DNA of 11,296 nucleotides, from positions 1 through 11,296 of the forward strand of contig CAXMMT010000069.1 in NCBI GenBank assembly GCA_964194555.1, read 5' to 3'. Source of the DNA: SZUA-217 sp964194555. Its GTDB lineage: Bacteria > Actinomycetota > Acidimicrobiia > Spongiisociales > ZC4RG35. Below are positions 1-6,037 of the stretch, piece by piece (positions within the stretch are counted from its first letter, which is position 1; every line of letters starts with the position of its first letter). A model generated the notes under the pieces. The model saw only the letters and a list, made by a program, of their open reading frames with translations. It had not been told where the DNA came from and did not search any database. A program made the translations under genes and the position numbers.

Positions 1-2
1 AG

Positions 3-107
3 CTGGTCGGCAGTTACGGGATCAACTTGACGTTCCGACCCGACGGACACCAAACAGGGATCTTCCGATTCGACTACCTGCGGAGTCTTCAGGCCGGGGA
101 CGTTTGA
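3..107 (+). CDS. DUF971 / GBBH-like N-terminal domain protein, C-terminal fragment
   Basis: Partial gene entering from the left edge; the last 34 codons are visible and end in TGA. The peptide holds the pattern VGSYGINLTF..DGHQTGIFRFDYLRSL, which resembles the end of the DUF971 fold (also the N-terminal domain of gamma-butyrobetaine hydroxylase), where a 'DGH-x-TGI-[YF]-x-[WF]-xYLR' motif is typical. In small stand-alone members the protein ends soon after this motif, as here. DUF971 proteins are small and poorly understood; some are linked to Fe-S or metal handling, but nothing in the window tests that. It is too short to infer more, and the domain call rests on remembered motif similarity. 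Confidence 0.6.
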   Translation: MVGSYGINLTFRPDGHQTGIFRFDYLRSLQAGDV

Positions 108-416
108 CGAAGAGGAGTAGCCGCACATAACGGCACTTATGGACGGACGACGGTAACCTCAATCTCGGCAGCCTGGCTTGCCAGCTCGGCTATCAGGTGA
201 ACCCCTCGTAGGCGATCCGTGTAACAGCAGATTCGTCAGCGAGGGGAACGTTCACTCTGCAGCCATAACTGCAGCCATACGGTCTGCAACTGTCCAATAC
301 CAGACGACACGAGATTTCGTGACATCATGTAAAACGCGAGGTTCTGGTTGAATAATCGTTACCGGCTGATACTGGATGTCATGACCGGTCGGGTTTCGAC
401 TCCCCGCACCTCCACA
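97..416 (+). ncRNA. tmRNA-like (ssrA-like) or tRNA-like RNA, degenerate; tentative
   Basis: A non-coding stretch whose 3' end looks tRNA-like. A perfect T-loop consensus TTCGACT (395-401) lies between CGGGT and CCCCG arms (four pairs plus one T-C mismatch), followed by CACCTCC and A, then CAA instead of CCA. A 12-bp hairpin follows directly. About 170 nt upstream, GTAACA precedes an open tag-like frame at 227-268 reading ADSSARGTFTLQP and stop. The ADS start and the upstream TAA resemble the mycobacterial tmRNA tag, but the usual hydrophobic LAA end is missing. A GGGG at 96-99 could pair with the 3' arm in 5 of 7 positions. Other pairings seen are 318-326 with 375-383 and 150-156 with 358-364. 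The 5' end is uncertain. It could be a decayed tmRNA, a divergent tmRNA, or chance. Confidence 0.3.
257..280 (+). repeat. Tandem 12-bp duplication
   Basis: Two adjacent copies of CTGCAGCCATAM differ only in the last base (A, then C). The first copy contains the stop codon of the tag-like frame described at 97-416. The unit is in frame with that tag, so the duplication could have arisen by slippage without moving the frame. Confidence 0.7.
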
Positions 417-442
417 ATGGACTCGCCTAGGGCGAGTCCATT
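416..442. terminator. Perfect 12-bp hairpin, probable terminator or processing signal
   Basis: AATGGACTCGCC, loop TAG, GGCGAGTCCATT: a perfect inverted repeat with a 3-nt loop. It begins where the tRNA-like 3' end stops. No T-run follows, so it would be a U-tract-less terminator or an RNA-processing stem. Its position after an RNA-like segment and before a new gene fits a transcript end. Confidence 0.55.
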
Positions 443-444
443 GG

Positions 445-460
445 AGTTTCTCGAGAAACT
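445..460. promoter_or_regulatory. 16-bp perfect palindrome, candidate operator
   Basis: AGTTTCTCGAGAAACT is fully self-complementary over 16 bp and ends 9 nt before the ATG of the phosphotransferase gene. Perfect odd-free palindromes of this size next to a start codon are typical of dimeric repressor sites. No regulator gene lies next to it, so the binding protein is unknown. It does not look like the actinobacterial LexA box. Confidence 0.45.
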
Positions 461-469
461 TCCCAACTG

Positions 470-1390
470 ATGCAATATGCCCCTCTTCCCACTGATGAAC
501 AGCTTGCCCGCGTGCGGGACGCTCTTGGCGCGGGCTCACTTCGACACGCCTATCGCATCGAGAGCGGCCTGGGTTGCACCATGGATGTGCTTGTCGATGG
601 CAACAGCCGAATGGTGCTCCGTCGTTACGGGCCGTGGTACTCGGATCGGGGCGAAGACGCCGCTGCACGTGAGATCAGGACTCTCGAACTGCTGCAACGC
701 GCAGGAGTCCCCGCTCCTGCGCCCATCTGGCTCAGTACAGACACCGTTTTCGACGAACAGGCGATCATCACCTCGTTTGTGGAGGGTTCGCCCGACCTGG
801 CGCCGGACCATCCTTTTGACTGGGCGGAGCAGCTTGCCGGTGTCCTCGGGCAGATCCATGCGATCAAACTCGGTGAGGTCGACCAGGAACTGTTTCAGCC
901 CGGAGTCGGTGAGGAGGCGAGGAGAATACAGGATGCGCCTGAAACGGTGCTCGAGCATCCTCTTGGCGAGGCCTTGCTGCGGCGTATGGTCGATTTGCAG
1001 AGTCGTCTGGTTATCCGGCCTCAGGTGCTCAGCCATACCGACTTCTGGCCAGGCAACACAATGTGGAAGGGTGAGAAGCTACAGGCGGTTGTTGACTGGG
1101 AGGCACCGGCCACCGCCGACCGCGAAATGGATGTCGCCTACTGCGCCTTGGACATTCGCTATCTGGGAATGGATCGGGTCGCCGACCACTTCATCGAGGC
1201 CTACCGAGATCTGACCCGTGAGCCTTTGCCAAACCTGGCCTATTGGGAAGCGGTTGGGTTGTGCCGACCCATGCCCGACATCGCAATTTGGATCCCTGCA
1301 TGGGTGGCGATGGGACGGATCATGACCGAGGATGGTGCTCGCAGCACCCACACCAAGGCCATCGAGTCGTCTCTCGATCGGACTTCCTAA
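470..1390 (+). CDS. APH-family phosphotransferase (small-molecule kinase)
   Basis: A 306-residue kinase-like protein of the aminoglycoside phosphotransferase/choline kinase superfamily. The catalytic loop is visible as H189-T-D191-F-W-P-G-N196 (Brenner-type HxDxxxxN), and the metal-binding aspartate lies in VVDWE at D209. The N-terminal lobe carries MVLRRYG (ATP-lysine region replaced by LRR) and the ..AREIRTLELLQRAGVPAPAPIW segment typical of the family. Length is usual. The substrate cannot be read from sequence. Relatives of this subtype are often next to acyl-CoA dehydrogenases and are fused to one in eukaryotic ACAD10/11, where hydroxyacyl-CoA phosphorylation is the role; the downstream HMG-CoA lyase and acyl-CoA dehydrogenase fit such a catabolic role better than antibiotic resistance. 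The ATG start has no clear Shine-Dalgarno sequence; a perfect palindrome lies just upstream. Confidence 0.85.
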   Translation: MQYAPLPTDEQLARVRDALGAGSLRHAYRIESGLGCTMDVLVDGNSRMVLRRYGPWYSDRGEDAAAREIRTLELLQRAGVPAPAPIWLSTDTVFDEQAIITSFVEGSPDLAPDHPFDWAEQLAGVLGQIHAIKLGEVDQELFQPGVGEEARRIQDAPETVLEHPLGEALLRRMVDLQSRLVIRPQVLSHTDFWPGNTMWKGEKLQAVVDWEAPATADREMDVAYCALDIRYLGMDRVADHFIEAYRDLTREPLPNLAYWEAVGLCRPMPDIAIWIPAWVAMGRIMTEDGARSTHTKAIESSLDRTS

Positions 1391-1422
1391 TCCCATGACG
1401 AGGTGGGCCGCGCGCGAGCCAT

Positions 1423-1428
1423 TACCGT
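1423..1428 (+). promoter_or_regulatory. -10 element (TANNNT) for leaderless HMG-CoA lyase transcript
   Basis: TACCGT lies exactly 7 nt before the GTG at 1436, the spacing expected when transcription starts on the start codon. No -35 box or Shine-Dalgarno sequence is evident. The same geometry recurs at three other starts in this window. Confidence 0.45.
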
Positions 1429-1435
1429 CCTCGGG

Positions 1436-2341
1436 GTGAGCATCGCCGAGCGGGTCCGAATCACCGAGTCGTCGTCACGGGACGGTCTCCAGTCTTTGGG
1501 TGCATTCGTCCCAACGGAGGCGAAGTCCGGTCTCATCAACGACCTGGCTGCCACGGGCATCAGGGATTTCGACGCTGTCTCGTTCGTGAGCCCAAAGTGG
1601 GTACCTCAGATGGCGGACGGCGCCGAGGTCATCGCCGGGGTCACGGCCGGCGACATCACACTGTCTGCTCTCGTGCCCAACGCACAGGGTTTGGAGAGAG
1701 CTCTCGCCGCCGGAGTGACCAGCATTGGAGTTCTCACCGCCGCCTCGGACACTTTCAACCAGCGCAACATCAACGCGACTGTCGACGAGTCGATGCACCG
1801 GATCAGGCGAATACTGACGGAGGCGCCCGGAGACGTCACGATTCGCGGATATGTTTCCACCGCCACTCATTGTCCCTTCGAAGGTGAGCAGGATCCCGAC
1901 TGGGTGGCACACCTCGCCGAGACTCTGGTGGAGTGGGGTGTCGAGTCGGTGCACCTCGGTGAGACGATCGGCATGGCAACCCCGATTCATATCGAGCGGT
2001 TGTTGGACGAGGTCGTCAACCTGGTTCCAATCGAGAAAGTGGGTGTTCATTTTCATGACACCTACGGCCAGGCGATAGCAAACACGATGGTCGCTCTCGA
2101 GTGGGGTGTCGACAAGATGGACTCGTCAGCCGGCGGTCTTGGCGGGTGTCCGTACGCGCCCGGAGCGACAGGCAACGTGGCCACAGAGGATCTCCTCTGG
2201 CTTTTGGGCGGTCTTGGCATAGAGCACGGAATCGACGCTCGTCGTGTTGCCGAAGTGGCTCACCGATTCTGCGCTGAGCACAACTTGGCCTACAACAGCA
2301 GGGCCGGTCGAGCAATGCTGGCGACAGAGGAAGAGGAATGA
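1436..2341 (+). CDS. mvaB: Hydroxymethylglutaryl-CoA lyase
   Basis: Cleaves 3-hydroxy-3-methylglutaryl-CoA to acetoacetate and acetyl-CoA, the last step of leucine breakdown. The 301-residue protein matches the HMGL DRE-TIM metallolyase family throughout: R15-D16-G-L-Q near the N-terminus (the usual EVGPRDGLQ reads ESSSRDGLQ), SFVSPKWVPQM, RGYVSTATHCPFEG, the metal-binding H205-F-H207-D, and GGLGGC238-PYAPGATGN247, which holds the catalytic cysteine and the metal-ligand asparagine. I prefer the GTG at 1436 over the in-frame GTG at 1403: the protein then starts 'SIAERVRI', as family members do, and a TANNNT box sits 7 nt upstream. The stop overlaps the next start (ATGA), so it is translationally coupled to the acyl-CoA dehydrogenase. 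Methylcrotonyl-CoA carboxylase is not in view, so the pathway is incomplete here. Confidence 0.93.
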   Translation: MSIAERVRITESSSRDGLQSLGAFVPTEAKSGLINDLAATGIRDFDAVSFVSPKWVPQMADGAEVIAGVTAGDITLSALVPNAQGLERALAAGVTSIGVLTAASDTFNQRNINATVDESMHRIRRILTEAPGDVTIRGYVSTATHCPFEGEQDPDWVAHLAETLVEWGVESVHLGETIGMATPIHIERLLDEVVNLVPIEKVGVHFHDTYGQAIANTMVALEWGVDKMDSSAGGLGGCPYAPGATGNVATEDLLWLLGGLGIEHGIDARRVAEVAHRFCAEHNLAYNSRAGRAMLATEEEE

Positions 2342-3480
2342 AGTCGATCTACATCAACGAGGATCTGGAGGCGATCCGTCACGCGGTCCGTGAGTTTGTT
2401 GCCAGTGAGATCGTTCCCAACGTCGAACAGTGGGAAGAAGACAAGGCGGTCCCGAGAGAACTCCTCGATGAGATGGGAAAGCTTGGATTCTTCGGTTTGC
2501 GCATCCCCGAGGAGTACGGAGGGATCGGTCTTGGTCACATTGCTTCGGTGGTGTTCGGTGAGGAGCTCGGTCGATGCACCGCAGGGGGAACAGCAATCAC
2601 GATTCTGGTCCACACCGACCTGGCGACACCGTATGTGACCAACTTCGGAACTCCGGAGCAGAAGGACCGATGGCTGCCGAGATTCGCAACGGGTGAATTG
2701 ATCACCGCCATCGGCGTAACCGAGCCGGACGCCGGCTCCGACGTTGCCTCGATACGGACCACTGCCAAACGCGACGGAGAAGGTTGGCGTATCAACGGCA
2801 CCAAGATGTTCATCACCAATGGCGGCATCGCCGACGTGGTGTTCATTGCGGCTCGGACCAATCCCGATGCCAAGGGGTCACGCGGTCTATCACTCTTCGC
2901 CGTCGAAGCCGGGACGAAGGGTTTTGCCGCCAGCCGTGCGTTCGACAAGATGGGATGGCATTCGTCCAATACCGTTGAGCTGGTTCTCGACGAAGTCTGG
3001 GTTCCGGATGAGAACCTGATTGGTGAAGAGAACCGGGCGTTCTACTACATCATGGAGAACTTTCAGAACGAGCGACTGGCAATCATGGGCCAGGGGTTGG
3101 GCGAGTCCCAGAAAGCCATCGAGCTCACGCTCGACTACGTCAAGAACCGTATCGCCTTCGGCGCCCCACTGTGGGAGAAGCAGGCAATTAGACACCGTCT
3201 CGCGATGCGTCAGGCTGAGGTCGACGCTGCCCGGGAGCTGACCTACAAGGCGGCCTGGATGACCGACGAGGGTCTCGACTCGGTGCGCGAGGTTTCGGAG
3301 GTCAAGGCTTTGGTCGGTGAACTTGCCAACCGGGTCCTATACGACTGTGTTCAGTTCCACGGAGGCATGGGTTTTGTCGCCGAGACCGAAGTAGAGCGGA
3401 TGTATCGCGACGTTCGCATCGGATCAATCGGCGGCGGCGCCACCGAGGTCATGCTCGATGAGGTAGCCAAGCGGCTCTAA
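2338..3480 (+). CDS. Acyl-CoA dehydrogenase (isovaleryl-/long-chain-/citronellyl-CoA type)
   Basis: A 380-residue FAD-dependent acyl-CoA dehydrogenase, oxidising acyl-CoA to trans-2-enoyl-CoA with electrons passed to ETF. It shows GLRIPEEYGGIGLG (about 55-67), the flavin-contacting VTEPDAGSD and INGTKMFITNG segments, RIAFGAPL, FHGGMGF and RMYRDVRIGSIGGGATEVM. The usual C-terminal catalytic glutamate of the YEGT motif is replaced by G366, while E245 in FQNER is at the alternative catalytic-base position used by isovaleryl-CoA and long-chain acyl-CoA dehydrogenases. This supports a branched or longer substrate rather than short straight chains. Coupled by ATGA to HMG-CoA lyase, it may be an isovaleryl-CoA or citronellyl-CoA (terpene route) enzyme; the exact substrate is inferred. 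Its TAA overlaps the stop of the convergent DUF983 gene. Confidence 0.93.
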   Translation: MKSIYINEDLEAIRHAVREFVASEIVPNVEQWEEDKAVPRELLDEMGKLGFFGLRIPEEYGGIGLGHIASVVFGEELGRCTAGGTAITILVHTDLATPYVTNFGTPEQKDRWLPRFATGELITAIGVTEPDAGSDVASIRTTAKRDGEGWRINGTKMFITNGGIADVVFIAARTNPDAKGSRGLSLFAVEAGTKGFAASRAFDKMGWHSSNTVELVLDEVWVPDENLIGEENRAFYYIMENFQNERLAIMGQGLGESQKAIELTLDYVKNRIAFGAPLWEKQAIRHRLAMRQAEVDAARELTYKAAWMTDEGLDSVREVSEVKALVGELANRVLYDCVQFHGGMGFVAETEVERMYRDVRIGSIGGGATEVMLDEVAKRL

Positions 3481-3872
3481 GGAAGCGGTCGAAACTCCGG
3501 CAGCGAGGCTCGTTGGGCGGCCTCCTCCAGCTCCTCGGGCTCGAGCGGGTGCCACGACATCTCGAGTGCCAGCCAGATCGCTTTTGAGATCGGGTAGAAG
3601 ACGACGGGTATCAACGCGCTGGCGATGATGGTCGCCCCCATCACCGCCGGCCACGGCACGTCGGGCCAGGTTGCTGCGACAAGTGAAATGAACACGATGA
3701 TGAATGTGGCGAACGTGACCGTCATGTTGATGATGACCGAGCCCACCCAGTATCCCTCCTCACGCTCGAACCGGAGACCGCACCGATCGCAATGGTGCTT
3801 CATTCGGAACCATGACTCGAAGGCTCGGCCTCCACAGCGCGGGCATCGTCGACGCCACCCCCTCCAGACCAT
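3477..3872 (-). CDS. DUF983 family membrane protein with zinc ribbon
   Basis: A 131-residue protein. The N-terminus has two CxxC pairs (C10/C13 and C28/C31: CPRCGG and CDRCG) forming a likely zinc ribbon. EREEGYW leads into two predicted membrane helices (about 42-67 and 74-103), then a short acidic cytoplasmic tail. This is the DUF983 layout; members are common beside cytochrome oxidase assembly genes elsewhere, but the function is unknown. I start at the ATG beginning MVWRGWRRRCPRC, because upstream codons in the longer frame give low-complexity Arg/Pro-rich protein and overlap the divergent pdxH. No Shine-Dalgarno sequence is evident. The stop overlaps the dehydrogenase stop tail-to-tail, leaving no room for a terminator between them. 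Confidence 0.8.
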   Translation of the reverse strand: MVWRGWRRRCPRCGGRAFESWFRMKHHCDRCGLRFEREEGYWVGSVIINMTVTFATFIIVFISLVAATWPDVPWPAVMGATIIASALIPVVFYPISKAIWLALEMSWHPLEPEELEEAAQRASLPEFRPLP

Positions 3873-3915
3873 GGCGCTGGTTCGGGGGAGTTGGTCCTGG
3901 CTGACGTGGCGGGAG

Positions 3916-3921
3916 TATCGT
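3916..3921 (+). promoter_or_regulatory. -10 element (TANNNT) for leaderless pdxH transcript
   Basis: TATCGT ends 7 nt before the GTG start at 3929. It lies in the 56-bp divergent gap between the DUF983 gene and pdxH. A TTGGTC at 3891-3896 could be a poor -35 box with a long 19-nt spacer. A GGGAG at 3911-3914 overlaps the region and could be a Shine-Dalgarno sequence if a leader exists. Confidence 0.4.
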
Positions 3922-3928
3922 CGCGTCG

Positions 3929-4573
3929 GTGAATATTGACGAGGCGGCCAGGCTCCGACAGGAGTACGAGGCAGAAGGACTGGTCGAGAGGGAAATGGCA
4001 TCCGATCCATTTCTCGAGTTTCAGACTTGGCTCTCAGGCGTGATGGCAGTCGACATCGAGGAGCCCAACGCGTTCGTACTCGCAACAGCGGACGCCCAGG
4101 GGCGACCGTCGTCGCGTGCGCTTTTGATGAAAGCCTTCTCCGAGGAGGGCATAACCTTCTATACAAACCTCGCCAGTCGGAAGAGTGAGGAGCTGAGGGT
4201 CAACCCGGTCGCCGCCGCCACCTTCGTCTGGATCCCATTGCGTCGCCAGGTTAGATTCGAAGGGGTAGTGGTCGCCGTGGACCCTGAGGAGGCAGACGCA
4301 TATTTCGCCCTACGGCCTCGTGGTGCCAAGGTCGCTGCTCACGCTTCGGCACAGAGCACTGTCGTATCCTCGAGAGCGGAACTGGAGGAGCGGTTTGCAG
4401 AACTCGAACTGGCATTTGGTGATGGTGACGTGCCCCGCCCGACGATGTGGGGCGGCTGGCGTCTGGTGCCCTCTGCCGTTGAGTTCTGGCAGGGTCGGGT
4501 GAACCGGTTGCACGACCGGGTGCGATATCGACAGGATGGGGATATGTGGATCAAGGAGCGGTTGGCACCATGA
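3929..4573 (+). CDS. pdxH: Pyridoxamine 5'-phosphate oxidase
   Basis: FMN-dependent oxidase making pyridoxal 5'-phosphate from PNP or PMP, the final step of PLP synthesis and salvage. The 214-residue length is normal. Family blocks appear in order: FVLATADAQGRPSSRALLMK (49-68), FYTNLASRKSEEL (77-89, FMN phosphate contacts), WIPLRRQVRFEG (101-112), and the C-terminal signature RPTMWGGWRLVPSAVEFWQGRVNRLHDR (170-197) with the substrate-binding R193-L-H195, ending in RLAP as usual. A GTG start is used, preceded by a TANNNT box at leaderless spacing. The stop TGA overlaps the ATG of the next gene (ATGA), so pdxH leads the run to the metallo-hydrolase, rph and rdgB. Confidence 0.96.
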   Translation: MNIDEAARLRQEYEAEGLVEREMASDPFLEFQTWLSGVMAVDIEEPNAFVLATADAQGRPSSRALLMKAFSEEGITFYTNLASRKSEELRVNPVAAATFVWIPLRRQVRFEGVVVAVDPEEADAYFALRPRGAKVAAHASAQSTVVSSRAELEERFAELELAFGDGDVPRPTMWGGWRLVPSAVEFWQGRVNRLHDRVRYRQDGDMWIKERLAP

Positions 4574-5313
4574 AAGTTCATGTGATGGGATCATCGGGGA
4601 CCTACCCGGTCCCGGGCCGCCCGGCCTCCGGCTACCTTATCGAGCAGGGCTCCACTCGCATCTGGTGTGACGCCGGACCGGGAACATTCACTTCCATCCC
4701 GGTGGACACCGATCTCGTCGATGCCGTGGTGATCTCGCATCAGCATCCGGACCACTGTGGCGACTTCTTGATTGCCTTTCACGCCTGGAACTATCGGCCT
4801 GACCCGCGGAGAGCCATTCCTGTGTATGCCCCCCAGGCGGTGTGGGATCGGGTCACCGGGTTTCTGGAGAAGGGACCGGACTCGGATCTCTATGAGACGT
4901 TCGACTTTCACCCGGTTTGGACGGGGGACCAAATCGAAATAGGTGATGTCGGTGTTTCGTTTATCGAGATGGATCACCCGGTTCCGACAGTCGGATCGCG
5001 TTGGGAAGCCAACAACCGGACGCTGTTCTTCACCGGGGACACCGGTCCGGCGGGGGGTTGGCGTGACCACGCTCGAGGGGTGGATGTCCTGCTCTCCGAG
5101 GCCTCATATCAGGGGGCGGTCGAGGACAAGGAGTACACCCAGCACATGACGGCTGGTGAGGCAGGACAGATTGCCCGCGACATCGGAGCGAAGAAACTCG
5201 TCCTCACTCACATTCCGCCGTATCTCGATTCCTCCCGGTCGGTTCACGAAGCGGAGTTGACCTTCGATCGCCCGGTGGCTCTGGCGGTCCCCGGCACCAG
5301 TTTCGACGTCTGA
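4570..5313 (+). CDS. Metallo-beta-lactamase-fold hydrolase, Rv1339-like probable cyclic-nucleotide phosphodiesterase
   Basis: A 247-residue MBL-fold enzyme. Metal-binding motifs are complete: H57-Q-H59-P-D61-H62, H136 (MDHPVPT), D157 in FTGDTG, H192 (QHMTAGEAG) and H214 in LTHIPP. Overall sequence and the neighbours rph and rdgB match the mycobacterial Rv1339 family, reported as an atypical cAMP phosphodiesterase; the fold also covers RNase Z, so tRNA 3' processing is the main alternative given rph next door. Start: the ATG at 4570 overlaps the pdxH stop and has AAGGAG at 4553-4558. An in-frame ATG at 4546 would add eight residues (MDQGAVGT) and lacks this support. In mycobacteria murI precedes this gene; here pdxH does. 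Confidence 0.88.
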   Translation: MKVHVMGSSGTYPVPGRPASGYLIEQGSTRIWCDAGPGTFTSIPVDTDLVDAVVISHQHPDHCGDFLIAFHAWNYRPDPRRAIPVYAPQAVWDRVTGFLEKGPDSDLYETFDFHPVWTGDQIEIGDVGVSFIEMDHPVPTVGSRWEANNRTLFFTGDTGPAGGWRDHARGVDVLLSEASYQGAVEDKEYTQHMTAGEAGQIARDIGAKKLVLTHIPPYLDSSRSVHEAELTFDRPVALAVPGTSFDV

Positions 5314-5322
5314 CCGGTCAGG

Positions 5323-5328
5323 TACGGT
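5323..5328 (+). promoter_or_regulatory. -10 element (TANNNT) for leaderless rph transcript
   Basis: TACGGT ends exactly 7 nt before the ATG at 5336, in the short gap after the metallo-hydrolase stop. It would be an internal promoter driving rph-rdgB separately, and it favours the ATG at 5336 over the GTG at 5327, which lies partly inside the box. Confidence 0.4.
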
Positions 5329-5335
5329 GACGGAC

Positions 5336-6037
5336 ATGACCGATCGTCCCCACGACCAGCTGCGCGCTGTCACTCTCGAACTCGGATTCACCGAGTCCAC
5401 GGCAGGCTCTGTTCTCATCTCAATGGGACGGACCCGCGTTCTGTGCACAGCGTCGGTCGCGACCGACGTGCCCAGGTGGATGCGTGACTCGGGGAAGGGT
5501 TGGGTGACGGCCGAGTACGCGATGCTCCCTGGGTCGTCGGGTAACCGTATTCGTCGTGATCATGTGTCCGGAGGTCGGGCCAAGGAGATTTCCCGGTTGA
5601 TAGGGCGGAGTCTTCGGGCCGCCGTCGATATGAAAGTCATGGGGGAGGCCATGGTCAGGGTCGACTGTGATGTCATCGAGGCCGATGGGGGGACCAGGAC
5701 GGCGGCTATCACAGGCGCCTGGGTGGCTCTTCATCAGGCGCTGGAGGATGCCGTCGAGCGCGGAGTGATCCCGAGAAACCCGATCATCGACGAGGTGGCT
5801 GCTGTGTCGGTGGGAATCGTCGAAGCCGAGCAGTATCTCGATCTCGACTACGAAAAGGACGTCGCCGCCGAGGTCGACATGAACGTGGTGATGAGTGGCC
5901 GCGGGTTGTTCGTCGAGGTCCAGGGGACGGCCGAAGGCGCCCCGTTCTCCCGAGCAGAACTTGATCGGCTGCTTGACCTGGCGGCTTCGGGAATAGAGGA
6001 GTTGCACGACATGCAACGCCGGGCGGTGGCCGATTGA
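5336..6037 (+). CDS. rph: Ribonuclease PH
   Basis: Phosphorolytic 3'-5' exoribonuclease that trims tRNA 3' ends, working as a hexameric ring. The 233-residue product carries GSVLISMGRTRVLCTASV, GWVTAEYAMLPG, EISRLIGRSLRAAVD, DCDVIEADGGTRTAAITGA (GGTR at 118-121 binds phosphate) and the acidic D175/D181 region in DYEKDVAAEVDMNVV, then VEVQGTAEGAPF. The N-terminus is unusual: the normal 'RPDGRxxxQLRPV' reads RPHDQLRAV, about four residues shorter and without the DGR. ATG at 5336 is chosen because of the leaderless -10 spacing; a GTG at 5327 would add MTD. It is followed by rdgB with a 4-nt overlap, the actinobacterial arrangement. Confidence 0.95.
   Translation: MTDRPHDQLRAVTLELGFTESTAGSVLISMGRTRVLCTASVATDVPRWMRDSGKGWVTAEYAMLPGSSGNRIRRDHVSGGRAKEISRLIGRSLRAAVDMKVMGEAMVRVDCDVIEADGGTRTAAITGAWVALHQALEDAVERGVIPRNPIIDEVAAVSVGIVEAEQYLDLDYEKDVAAEVDMNVVMSGRGLFVEVQGTAEGAPFSRAELDRLLDLAASGIEELHDMQRRAVAD

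Noticed and set aside
360..470. Circularly permuted tmRNA with the acceptor piece first
   Set aside because: A GGCTGATACTGGAT at 363-376 resembles a tmRNA 5' end, but no coding piece follows the acceptor-like end; the kinase gene starts instead.
252..668. Minus-strand 138-codon frame over the non-coding gap and kinase start
   Set aside because: Arg/Pro/His-rich composition without any domain, and it is antisense to a clear gene.
470..1390. Aminoglycoside resistance gene
   Set aside because: The APH superfamily fold alone does not show antibiotic phosphorylation, and the neighbours point to acyl-CoA metabolism.
1403..1435. GTG 1403 as start of HMG-CoA lyase
   Set aside because: It adds 11 residues not expected in the family and has no supporting ribosome-binding site; GTG 1436 has the leaderless -10 spacing. 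It cannot be fully excluded.
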